64,000 nt of DNA from Sporanaerobium hydrogeniformans (lineage in GTDB: Bacteria > Bacillota > Clostridia > Lachnospirales > Cellulosilyticaceae), in the NCBI RefSeq assembly GCF_002735925.1, contig NZ_PEDL01000013.1, positions 43,950 to 107,949 of the forward strand, given 5' to 3'. Below, one piece after another: positions 18,560 to 26,598 of this stretch (the stretch's first letter is position 1; the number at the start of each line of letters is the position of its first letter). The position numbers and the translations under genes were made by a program. Under the pieces are notes generated by a model. That model was not told where the DNA came from and did no database searches. It worked only from the letters and a program-made list of their open reading frames with translations.

Positions 18560-18900
18560 GTAAGCTAAAAAAATATTTATTACTAAATTTAGCATTTTTT
18601 ATCTATAGTATGGTAAGTGTAGTAGGGAAAATTAATGCAGTTAGTACGGAAATATTTAGTAAAGAGTTTTTATTCCTATTTGGAGTTCAAATTATGGTGA
18701 TGGCAATATACTCTATTCTTTGGCAGTTTTCTATAAAAGGTATAGACTTAACGATAGCTTTTGCATTTAAAGGAGTGACTATAATATGGGGGATGGTATT
18801 TGCAAATATTATTTTTAGAGAAACTATAAAAATAAATAACATAATAGGTACAATATTGATAATAATAGGTGTAATGGTGGTGACAAAAAAAGATGAATAG
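18556..18900 (+). CDS. small four-helix EamA/SMR-type membrane protein (ArnE-like)
   Basis: 114 residues with four predicted membrane helices, the size and layout of ArnE and other half-length EamA/SMR transporters. In polymyxin-resistance operons ArnE and ArnF together flip undecaprenyl-phosphate-linked Ara4N. Here it overlaps the GtrB/ArnC-like gene by four bases and the next small membrane gene by eight, so the three should be made together. The homology call rests on size, topology and the motif GTILIIIGVMVV near the C-terminus; sequence identity alone would not settle substrate. Confidence 0.75.
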   Translation: MSKLKKYLLLNLAFFIYSMVSVVGKINAVSTEIFSKEFLFLFGVQIMVMAIYSILWQFSIKGIDLTIAFAFKGVTIIWGMVFANIIFRETIKINNIIGTILIIIGVMVVTKKDE

Positions 18901-19228
18901 TTATATCATATTATTTTTAGTATCAGTATTTATAGCATCATTTTCACAGATATTGTTGAAAATCAGTGCTAATAAACAACATAAATCACCTATTTTTGAA
19001 ATCATAAACCCAATAGTAATCTTTTCATATTCGCTTTTTTTGGTATCCATGTTATTAACTACCTTGGCACTAAGTAAAGTAGAATATAAAATGGCGGCCG
19101 TTATTGAGAGTATAGGTTATGTGTACATATTGATTTTGTCGTGTTTAATATTAAAGGAGAAAATAGGTAAAAACAGGTTAATAGGTAATCTAATGATAAT
19201 AGTAGGTATTTTGATTTATAGCATGTAA
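18893..19228 (+). CDS. small four-helix EamA/SMR-type membrane protein (ArnF-like)
   Basis: 111 residues, four membrane helices. Features typical of this group are an early ASFSQILLKISA motif with a Lys in helix 1, a central LSKVEYKMAAVIESIGYVYI stretch, and a terminal GNLMIIVGILI. As the second member of an overlapping pair it is the likely ArnF counterpart, forming a heterodimer that moves the sugar-phospholipid made by the preceding GtrB-like enzyme to the outer leaflet. The aminotransferase gene starts 30 bases later. Confidence 0.75.
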   Translation: MNSYIILFLVSVFIASFSQILLKISANKQHKSPIFEIINPIVIFSYSLFLVSMLLTTLALSKVEYKMAAVIESIGYVYILILSCLILKEKIGKNRLIGNLMIIVGILIYSM

Positions 19229-19257
19229 TAAAAGCAACTATTGAAAGAGGGAAGAAA

Positions 19258-20394
19258 ATGATTAATTTTAATATTCCCCCTCATGTGGGGAAAGAATTAG
19301 AGTACATACAGCAAGCTATTCAGAATAATAAGATTTGTGGAGATGGTAGTTTTACAAAAAAGTGTAATATATGGATAGAGAATAGATTTAACACATCTAA
19401 GGCGCTACTTACTACTTCCTGTACTCATGCATTAGAAATGGCAGCTATACTTGCAGATATTAGAGAAGGCGATGAAGTGATTATGCCTTCTTTTACCTTT
19501 GTTTCTACAGCAGATGCTTTTGTAATGAGAGGTGCTAAGATTGTATTTGTAGATATTCGTCCTGACACGATGAATATAGATGAGAATTTAATTGAAGCAG
19601 CTATTACAGATAGAACAAAGGCTATTGTACCTGTTCACTATGCGGGCATTGCGTGTGAAATGAACAAGATTATGGAAATAGCTACAAAGTATAATCTACT
19701 AGTAGTAGAAGATGCTGCTCAAGGTGTAATGTCTACGTATAAAGGTAAGGCATTAGGGACAATAGGAGATTTTGGCTGCTATAGTTTCCATGAAACTAAA
19801 AATTATTCTATGGGAGAAGGGGGAACAATCCTTATAAAAAATTCTAAGTATATAGAAAGAGCAGAAATTATTAGGGAAAAAGGAACGAATAGAAGTAAGT
19901 TTTTTAGAGGCCAAATAGATAAATATACTTGGGTTGACTTTGGATCCTCTTATTTACCTAGCGAATTAAATGCTGCGTATTTATGGGCACAGCTAGAAGA
20001 GGCAGAGAATATAAATGAAAATAGATTAAGGAGTTGGCAACTCTATCATACACAATTAGAGGACTTAGAGAGGGACAAATTGATTGAAAGACCTTTTATA
20101 CCAAAGGGATGTATACATAATGCACATATGTACTATATAAAAGTTAAAAATTTAGAGACAAGGAATATGCTTATAGAGTATTTGAAAGAGAAGGGAGTAG
20201 TAGCAACATTTCATTATGTGCCCCTTCATTCAGCGCCAGCAGGAATGAAATTTGGAAGATTTAATGGTATAGATAATTATACTACCAAAGAAAGTGATAG
20301 ATTACTACGTTTACCTATGTACTATGGATTAAAAGAGGAAGATATATTATATATTACTAATACTATAAGGAAATTTTTTACAAACATATATTAA
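19258..20394 (+). CDS. wecE: dTDP-4-amino-4,6-dideoxygalactose transaminase (WecE/RffA)
   Basis: 378 residues, PLP-dependent DegT/DnrJ/EryC1 aminotransferase. It matches my recollection of E. coli WecE/RffA closely along its length: an NxPPxVGxEL opening, [10 protein letters not shown] near 27-36, [14 protein letters not shown] near 71, [13 protein letters not shown] near 97, and the PLP Lys181 in FHETKNY. The product would be dTDP-4-amino-4,6-dideoxy-D-galactose (Fuc4N) from the RmlA/RmlB intermediate, whose genes follow within 14 bases. No acetyltransferase (WecD-like) is seen; a formyltransferase-like gene lies upstream instead. Confidence 0.9.
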   Translation: MINFNIPPHVGKELEYIQQAIQNNKICGDGSFTKKCNIWIENRFNTSKALLTTSCTHALEMAAILADIREGDEVIMPSFTFVSTADAFVMRGAKIVFVDIRPDTMNIDENLIEAAITDRTKAIVPVHYAGIACEMNKIMEIATKYNLLVVEDAAQGVMSTYKGKALGTIGDFGCYSFHETKNYSMGEGGTILIKNSKYIERAEIIREKGTNRSKFFRGQIDKYTWVDFGSSYLPSELNAAYLWAQLEEAENINENRLRSWQLYHTQLEDLERDKLIERPFIPKGCIHNAHMYYIKVKNLETRNMLIEYLKEKGVVATFHYVPLHSAPAGMKFGRFNGIDNYTTKESDRLLRLPMYYGLKEEDILYITNTIRKFFTNIY

Positions 20395-20407
20395 GAGGAG
20401 GTACATA

Positions 20408-21280
20408 ATGAAAGGTATAATATTAGCAGGTGGGTCGGGAACAAGACTATATCCTATTACAAAATCTGTTTCTAAGCAAATACTACCCATATATGATAAA
20501 CCAATGATTTATTATCCTTTATCTACCTTGATGCTAGCAGGCATAAGGGAGATTTTAATTATTTCTACACCTCGTGATCTACCAATATATGAGGAGTTGT
20601 TAGGGACAGGTGAGGAGTTAGGTTTAAATATAAACTATGCAGTTCAAGAGCAACCTAATGGTTTAGCAGAGGCATTTATTATTGGTGAGAAATTTATACA
20701 AAAAGATAGTGTAGCCTTAGTACTAGGAGATAATATTTTTTATGGTAGAGGATTTGGAACAGTATTAGAAACAGCAGCTACTTTAGATGAAGGGGCAAAA
20801 GTATTTGGATACTATGTAAGTAATCCAACAGAATTTGGTGTAGTAGAATTTGATAGAGAAGGAAATGTTTTATCATTAGAAGAAAAACCTCAAAGCCCTA
20901 AGTCAAATTATGCTATTCCAGGTCTTTATTTCTATGATAATGAAGTTGTTCAAATTGCAAAAACAATAGAACCTTCAGTTCGTGGAGAACTAGAAATTAC
21001 AGCAGTAAATAATGAATATCTTCAAAGAGGAAAGTTAAAAGTTGAACTTTTTGGGCGTGGTATGGCATGGCTAGATACAGGGACCTATGAAGGGCTTATA
21101 GAAGCTGGAAATTTTGTCCGAACTGTGCAAAAAAGACAGGGACTCTACATAGCTTGCTTAGAAGAGATTGCTTATCGTAAAGGGTACATAAACAAACAAC
21201 AGCTTATAGAGTTAGCAAATCCTATGCTAAAGACGGATTATGGTAAATATTTAATGCGTATAGCACAAGAAAGGGAGTAG
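20408..21280 (+). CDS. rfbA: glucose-1-phosphate thymidylyltransferase
   Basis: 290 residues, full-length RmlA/RfbA. It joins dTTP and glucose-1-phosphate to dTDP-glucose. The N-terminal nucleotide-binding loop [17 protein letters not shown] (residues 8-24), [11 protein letters not shown] near 80, LGDNIFYG near 108, and LDTGTYEGL near 220 are all in place. It is preceded by AGGAGG and followed after six bases by rmlB. No rmlC or rmlD is present nearby, which argues against rhamnose and for an amino-sugar branch through wecE. Confidence 0.96.
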   Translation: MKGIILAGGSGTRLYPITKSVSKQILPIYDKPMIYYPLSTLMLAGIREILIISTPRDLPIYEELLGTGEELGLNINYAVQEQPNGLAEAFIIGEKFIQKDSVALVLGDNIFYGRGFGTVLETAATLDEGAKVFGYYVSNPTEFGVVEFDREGNVLSLEEKPQSPKSNYAIPGLYFYDNEVVQIAKTIEPSVRGELEITAVNNEYLQRGKLKVELFGRGMAWLDTGTYEGLIEAGNFVRTVQKRQGLYIACLEEIAYRKGYINKQQLIELANPMLKTDYGKYLMRIAQERE

Positions 21281-21286
21281 GCAAAT

Positions 21287-22333
21287 ATGAAAAATATATT
21301 AGTGACCGGTGGGGCTGGATTTATTGGATCTAACTTTGTGAAACTGATGTTAGAGACCTATGAGTATCGCATCATTAATTTGGATGCTTTAACCTATGCG
21401 GGTAATCTAGAGAACTTAAAAGAGGTGAAAGACCATCCTAGATATACTTTTGTGAAAGGGGATATTGGAGATAGAAAGCTTCTAGACAAACTTTTTAAGG
21501 ATTATGCCATTGATACAGTAGTGAATTTTGCAGCAGAGTCCCATGTGGACCGCAGCATTGAAAATCCAGAGGTGTTTTTGATGACCAATGTAGTAGGGAC
21601 ACAGGCACTTCTTGATACAGCGAAGAAGTATTGGAAGGTGCATCCTGAGGATAAGTATTCACGTGAATTTAAAGAAGGGGTAAAGTTCCTTCAAGTGTCT
21701 ACAGATGAAGTGTATGGTACTTTAGGTAAAGAAGGGATGTTTATGGAAACGACGCCTCTTGCGCCCAATAGTCCCTACTCTGCTTCAAAGGCGAGTGCAG
21801 ATTTGATGGTAAGAGCCTATTATGAGACCTTTGGGATGCCTGTTAATATCACCAGATGCTCTAATAATTATGGTCCTTATCAGTTTCCGGAAAAGCTTAT
21901 CCCACTCATGATTAATAATGCATTAAATAATAAGTCTCTTCCTATTTATGGAGATGGGATGCAAATTCGTGACTGGCTTCACGTAAAGGATCACTGCCTC
22001 GCTATTGCTACCGTTCTCCACAAAGGTGAATTAGGTGAAGTGTATAATATTGGTGGAAATAATGAGAAGACTAATAGAGAGATTGTAAGGCTCATCCTCA
22101 AGGAACTAGGGAAATCAGAAGACCTCATTGAGTATGTAAAAGACCGCCCAGGTCATGATAGGCGTTATGCCATAGATAACACCAAAATCACAAACCGATT
22201 AGGCTGGAAGCCTTCGTACACTTTTGAACAAGGCATAGTAGAGACTATCAAATGGTACATTGCAAACCAAGCGTGGACGCAAAAAATTACGTCTGGTGAG
22301 TATCAGGAATACTATACTAAAATGTATCAATAA
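21287..22333 (+). CDS. rfbB: dTDP-glucose 4,6-dehydratase
   Basis: 348 residues, extended short-chain dehydrogenase family, making dTDP-4-keto-6-deoxyglucose. NAD-binding GGAGFIG at 8-14, catalytic STDEVYG with Asp140-Glu141, and the Tyr164-x3-Lys168 pair in YSASKAS are intact, as is the RCSNNYGPYQFPEKLIP substrate segment. The DNA looks clearly richer in G and C than the genes before it, suggesting that the exchangeable block of the locus ends around here. It is the shared precursor enzyme for the WecE aminotransferase. Confidence 0.96.
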   Translation: MKNILVTGGAGFIGSNFVKLMLETYEYRIINLDALTYAGNLENLKEVKDHPRYTFVKGDIGDRKLLDKLFKDYAIDTVVNFAAESHVDRSIENPEVFLMTNVVGTQALLDTAKKYWKVHPEDKYSREFKEGVKFLQVSTDEVYGTLGKEGMFMETTPLAPNSPYSASKASADLMVRAYYETFGMPVNITRCSNNYGPYQFPEKLIPLMINNALNNKSLPIYGDGMQIRDWLHVKDHCLAIATVLHKGELGEVYNIGGNNEKTNREIVRLILKELGKSEDLIEYVKDRPGHDRRYAIDNTKITNRLGWKPSYTFEQGIVETIKWYIANQAWTQKITSGEYQEYYTKMYQ

Positions 22334-22481
22334 GTTAAAAAGAAAAATGAAGGATAGAAGGGGGTGAACATTAAGAAAAATGTGATACCTCCTTTTTGGT
22401 AGAGAGAAAAATTACAGCATTGATTAAATAAGAGATAGTAGGCTATACTAAAGGTAGTTTAAGGAGATAGGGGGTGCTAAG

Positions 22482-22802
22482 GTGGTAAAAATAAAAGAAA
22501 AGCTTTATGATTTAAAGTGGCAAAAAATACAAGCATTTTTACCTATTCTTTTAGAGACGTTACCCTTAGAAATCGGTTTATATGGAAGTTTAGCAAGAGG
22601 AGATTTCAAAGCTTCCAGTGATATTGACTTATATGTTTTATATGAAGAAATGCCAAAGGGGACTCAGAAAGGTGAAATATATGAGGAAGCATATGACAGG
22701 GGTATCGATTTATTAATCAGCTCGTACAAGGCCTTTTATGAAACAGATAGTGTGTTTTGCAAAAATGTATTAAGAGACCGTAAGATTATTTGGAAGAAGT
22801 GA
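22482..22802 (+). CDS. MNT-type nucleotidyltransferase domain protein 1
   Basis: 106 residues, minimal nucleotidyltransferase (pol-beta superfamily). The active-site signature GLYGSLARGDFKASSDIDL near residues 35-53 contains the GS...DxD pattern, with a third acidic residue in RGIDLLIS. GTG start with AGGGGG upstream. It is followed with no gap by a second nucleotidyltransferase and then an HEPN gene. MNT proteins next to HEPN proteins can act as antitoxins that modify the HEPN partner (MntA/HepT type), but this trio is not proven to be such a system. Confidence 0.8.
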   Translation: MVKIKEKLYDLKWQKIQAFLPILLETLPLEIGLYGSLARGDFKASSDIDLYVLYEEMPKGTQKGEIYEEAYDRGIDLLISSYKAFYETDSVFCKNVLRDRKIIWKK

Positions 22803-22813
22803 GGGGGATAGCT

Positions 22814-23197
22814 ATGCGTACAATGCAATTATCAGAGTTACAGCTACCAGAGCGTTTTGCTAAAAAGCTTAGGCAGGACATGACCTATTTGTTAAGTTAT
22901 AAAGATATAGAAATTAAACAAATTATTCTCTTTGGGAGTTGTGCAAGAGGAGATTGCAAAGTAACGAGTGATCTTGATATTCTGCTTATAACCAAAGAGA
23001 GTATCCAAAGGCAAATAAGAGGAGATATAGCAAGTGAGCTTGAGGAAGAACTGGATCAGGTTAGAACGGATGTAGTATTTTATAGTGAACCTATTTTTGA
23101 GCAGTCTGATAGCCTATTCATCAAACAAGTGAGAAAAGATGGGATTATCATTTATAATCAAGAAGGGGATGGAGGAGAATACCATGCAACAAAATAG
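22814..23197 (+). CDS. MNT-type nucleotidyltransferase domain protein 2
   Basis: 127 residues from ATG 22814, chosen because GAGGGGG (22801-22807), which also contains the end of the previous stop codon, is well placed for it; TTG 22790 has no good site. Signature FGSCARGDCKVTSDLDIL with the metal-binding DxD, and a later VRTDVVFYSE. It is a paralogue of the preceding protein, so two nucleotidyltransferases accompany one HEPN partner. Its last 14 bases overlap the HEPN gene. Confidence 0.8.
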   Translation: MRTMQLSELQLPERFAKKLRQDMTYLLSYKDIEIKQIILFGSCARGDCKVTSDLDILLITKESIQRQIRGDIASELEEELDQVRTDVVFYSEPIFEQSDSLFIKQVRKDGIIIYNQEGDGGEYHATK

Positions 23198-23621
23198 CTT
23201 TTTAGGTAGGGGGATTAATGATTATCTGTATGCAAAGGACAGCATGAAGGATCAAACCCAAAAGGAGTATAATTGGCCGGCAGTTATATTTGCTCAAGCG
23301 GCAGAAAAACTACTAAAGGCTGTTATTGAAGTTGAATTTGTAGAGGATAGTCAGTGCATTGGGCTTATGCGAACCCATAACTTACGTACTATCGTTGCAA
23401 AGATACTAGAAAAATTTCCTGATGCCAAGTTAAATGCCAAAGATTGCAAATGGTTAGGTGACTTTTATTTTGATGCCAGATACCCAGGGGATGACTTTAT
23501 TGTTGTCACCTTAGAGGATGGTTTAGAAGCTATGAGGATAGTAGAAAATATACTTAAAGAGGTAGAAAAAATACTTACTAGTAAGGAAGCTAGGTCACTC
23601 TTTGAACAAATAAGGGGTTAA
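23184..23621 (+). CDS. HEPN-domain protein (PF05168-like)
   Basis: 145 residues from ATG 23184, which has GGAGGA at 23171-23176; longer upstream starts lack one. The helical pattern, a WPAVIFAQAAEKLLKA segment, RTHNLRTIV, and FDARYPGDDF match HEPN proteins that pair with MNT nucleotidyltransferases. The RNase motif Rx4-6H of HepT-type toxins is not evident; only RxH occurs in RTHN. It may therefore be a substrate-binding partner rather than a ribonuclease. A terminator hairpin follows. Confidence 0.75.
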   Translation: MQQNSFLGRGINDYLYAKDSMKDQTQKEYNWPAVIFAQAAEKLLKAVIEVEFVEDSQCIGLMRTHNLRTIVAKILEKFPDAKLNAKDCKWLGDFYFDARYPGDDFIVVTLEDGLEAMRIVENILKEVEKILTSKEARSLFEQIRG

Positions 23622-23672
23622 AGATATAAAGGTGAGAGTTGGTGAAAATGGAACCTGCGATAAAGAAAACAG

Positions 23673-23695
23673 AAAGCACCCATTGGGTGCTTTTT
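23673..23695 (+). terminator. rho-independent terminator, probably bidirectional
   Basis: Perfect 9-base stem AAAGCACCC / GGGTGCTTT with a 3-base loop followed by T residues. It lies between the convergent HEPN gene and the 930-residue secreted protein gene and can serve both. Confidence 0.85.
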
Positions 23696-23721
23696 GTCGT
23701 GGAGAAAGGTAGTATTGAGTT

Positions 23722-26514
23722 TTATTTTGTAATAACAATTTTCTCGTCTTCTGGAATCCATAAAACATGAGCGCCGAGTTGTTCGGCTACAAATCTGAGA
23801 GGTGTAAGCATTCTGCCATTTAGGATGAAAGCAGGGCTGTCTAGCTTTATTTTTTTGCCATTTACATAGGCAATGTCTGAGTCCATGTAAAGAAGGATGA
23901 TGACATCTTCCCCTTTTTTATTTTTGCCTTTAATGGTAGCTTCTTGTTTTTTTATGTTCCAAGTAACTTCGGCACCGAGGCTTTCTGCTATAAATCTTGC
24001 AGGAAGCAAGGTTCTGTTATTTTTAACAATGGGAGCAAAATCATTTGTTTTAGCTATACCAAAAACGTTGGCATCCTTTTTGCCTATCGTTAAAATAAGT
24101 TCATTTTTAGAATGATCTATAGGTTGGGGTTTAGCTTCTGTCCACTTTGCGTAGAGTGTAGTGGATGCTGTTATTTTTGCATGGACATCATAAGCTCTAG
24201 TAAGCTCCTTATCCGAATACCAACCGTCAAATACATAACCCTCTTTTGTAGGTGCTGGGATTTCTCCGACTGTTGCACCTTCCTTTATACTTAGGCTATC
24301 AAGAGTGCTTCCACCATCTGTATTAAACTTCACAGTAAATGTTGGACTTGAACTTGAAGATGAACCTGAAGATGAGCTTCCTCCACTACTTGATGAGCTT
24401 TTTGTAAAGCTTGCAGAAGCAATGTCACTGTTAACCATACCACCTTTAACGGCAATAGCCTTTACTGTTAGTGAGCTAGTGATTGTAAAAGGAGTAGAGT
24501 ATACTGTGCTTGCTGCTGTAGGTTCTGTGCCATTTGTTGTATAGTAAATGATTGCATCTGTAGTTCCACTTACAAGAGTAACAGCTTGTGAACTAGAGAA
24601 GGTACCACCGTTAGGTGAAATGACAGGAGTTTTTACTTTCTCTAAATCCATCCAAATAGCTTGAACGGTTGTAGCAGCAGTAACGATATAATTAGCGCCT
24701 ACTGCATAGTCTGTGCCACCAATATTCCAAGCTTTAAAAACTTTGTTGGCTGGCGGCGTAAAGGTGCAAGGAGGAAGGGTATAGGATTGCCCATTTCTTA
24801 TAGATACATTTGGCATGGCTCCTGTACCTCCGTTTCCATCAAAGGAAATAGCATGCTTCAAGTATGCTATTTCAAAGTTCTTTGTCATCGTACCACTGTA
24901 GCTATTTATAAAGGTGATGGTTGCAGTAGCTGTTCCTACATTGATATTATTTGTATAAGCTACGGTGTAATCGGTTCCTTGAACAAGTGTTTTGTCGCCA
25001 TCTTTTATCATGGGTAACGGTTCTATGGCACTGTTGGTGTGGGTTTGAACGGGGATCTCTTGGATAGTCACACCGTTTGGAGCATCATTGGAAACAGTTT
25101 TTACGGCTAAAGTTGTGAAAGCTACTGATTCAGCTGGACTACTTTCAAACCCATTTTCGTCTGCCTTGTGCTTGACATAGATTTTATACTCTGTTTCTGG
25201 TGTCAGCCCAGTAAAGGTAGAGGAAGTTGCCCAACTTGAAGGATTACTATCACTTGCTAAGGCGATAGCGAATTCACAATCTACCAAATCATTTGCATTG
25301 ATAACCCTTGCGGTGGTTTGCGTATATTCACATACTGGAATAGTGGGGGGATTGTGTCTAAGTGAAACATAATCTGAATTTAAAGAGATGTTAGTGTCAT
25401 CAGAATTTAAACGAAGCTCTGCATAAGATTCGAAGGAAGATAATGCTTCGTAGGGGAGCTCACCGTTAACATCTGTAACTACTGTTGTATAATTCCGAGT
25501 ATCCCAATTAAATAAGGGATATGCGTAAGTTCTGCTAGATAAAAGATGGGTTACCTTTTTGTTGGTTAGATCGAGTTGAAAGGCAGGTTTTTTCTCCTTA
25601 TACATAGCTTTGAGTGTACTTGCAGTGCTAACTCTTGGTGTAACAGATGAAACATTTGCTACATTTGCAAGATATACATACTGGTCGTCATTTTTCCAAC
25701 CATAAAAATCAACGCCATCCTTGGAAGCTATCGGGAGCTTTGTACTGTCAATTGTAGCCTTCGGTGTTGCATACCTTGTTATTCCATCTGAGTCAAGTTT
25801 ACCTGTGTTTGCATCAAAGGTTACCTCCACAGTCGGAACAAGAGTAAGTTTCAGGCTATACGGACTTGTACTTTTGTCTGTCAGCTCAGCAGTATAAAAA
25901 AGTTTGGTCAAATCAGGTAAGTTGTAGCCTGCGCCTTGTAAAGCGGAATCAAACTGTGCTTCACCTACATATGAACGAAGTGAGGATGCATCTAGAAGTG
26001 TAAAAGAAGAAGATGTCTCGTGATAATCCGTTAGCTTGGTGTCTCCCACATAAACACTGATATTGATGGCCGGACCTGTAGTGGTTAGTGTTGTATCCAC
26101 TGGTAAGGTGATGTCTGTGTTGACAGGCACATTTTCTAGAGAAGTATCGGGGTATGCTTTGAAATAATAATTAGTAGGGCGTGAAGTTCCTGAGTTGTCT
26201 TGCACTTTTTCTACAAATGTTACATGCCATGCATAGGGTTTTATGGCAATAGCATCTAAGCCAATTGTACTGGCATAAGATTGCTCATACAGAACAGTAT
26301 CCGAATCAGCCGATTCATAATAGGTAATGCATATATTGCCCCAATCCCAACGGTCTAATTCCACCTCTGTTCCGGCAACCATGACTTCATTGGTATTTTC
26401 ACCGATAACGACGGGTGTATCGGATGCATAAATGGGAAGGCTTGTTGAGACGAAGCTTGTGAAGAGAAGTACAAATGCAAGTAGCCACGCTGTTTGTTTT
26501 GAAAAGTGTTTCAT
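23722..26514 (-). CDS. secreted multidomain cell-surface protein with CuAO-N-type C-terminal domain
   Basis: 930 residues. Signal peptide 1-30; InlB/Flg_new-like beta-grasp unit ~228-306; fibronectin-III-like region ~395-468; a second grasp-like unit ~555-622; chitobiase C-terminal-like domain ~628-703 (PVISPNGGTFSSSQAVTL); Ser/Gly linker ~705-723; a canonical Listeria-Bacteroides repeat ~725-793 (GYVFDGWYSD, TLYAKWTEA); and a copper-amine-oxidase N-terminal-like domain 803-930 with two RxLxPxRFxAExLGA motifs. The last domain is common at the ends of Clostridial surface proteins and probably binds the wall. No LPxTG or SLH anchor. Adhesion or carbohydrate binding is inferred; no catalytic module is seen. 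Confidence 0.8.
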   Translation of the reverse strand: MKHFSKQTAWLLAFVLLFTSFVSTSLPIYASDTPVVIGENTNEVMVAGTEVELDRWDWGNICITYYESADSDTVLYEQSYASTIGLDAIAIKPYAWHVTFVEKVQDNSGTSRPTNYYFKAYPDTSLENVPVNTDITLPVDTTLTTTGPAINISVYVGDTKLTDYHETSSSFTLLDASSLRSYVGEAQFDSALQGAGYNLPDLTKLFYTAELTDKSTSPYSLKLTLVPTVEVTFDANTGKLDSDGITRYATPKATIDSTKLPIASKDGVDFYGWKNDDQYVYLANVANVSSVTPRVSTASTLKAMYKEKKPAFQLDLTNKKVTHLLSSRTYAYPLFNWDTRNYTTVVTDVNGELPYEALSSFESYAELRLNSDDTNISLNSDYVSLRHNPPTIPVCEYTQTTARVINANDLVDCEFAIALASDSNPSSWATSSTFTGLTPETEYKIYVKHKADENGFESSPAESVAFTTLAVKTVSNDAPNGVTIQEIPVQTHTNSAIEPLPMIKDGDKTLVQGTDYTVAYTNNINVGTATATITFINSYSGTMTKNFEIAYLKHAISFDGNGGTGAMPNVSIRNGQSYTLPPCTFTPPANKVFKAWNIGGTDYAVGANYIVTAATTVQAIWMDLEKVKTPVISPNGGTFSSSQAVTLVSGTTDAIIYYTTNGTEPTAASTVYSTPFTITSSLTVKAIAVKGGMVNSDIASASFTKSSSSSGGSSSSGSSSSSSPTFTVKFNTDGGSTLDSLSIKEGATVGEIPAPTKEGYVFDGWYSDKELTRAYDVHAKITASTTLYAKWTEAKPQPIDHSKNELILTIGKKDANVFGIAKTNDFAPIVKNNRTLLPARFIAESLGAEVTWNIKKQEATIKGKNKKGEDVIILLYMDSDIAYVNGKKIKLDSPAFILNGRMLTPLRFVAEQLGAHVLWIPEDEKIVITK

Positions 26515-26598
26515 TGAATTTCCTCCTTTTAAATGATTTTGTAATCTACTTAATTTACCTTTTGGTAAAATATAAGTCTACGGATAGGGGTCCTTTTT

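Noticed and set aside
22790..22813. TTG start extending the second nucleotidyltransferase by eight residues
   Set aside because: No spaced ribosome-binding site; GAGGGGG fits ATG 22814 instead.
23897..25017. Several + strand frames opposite the 930-residue secreted protein
   Set aside because: Antisense shadows of a well-supported multidomain gene.
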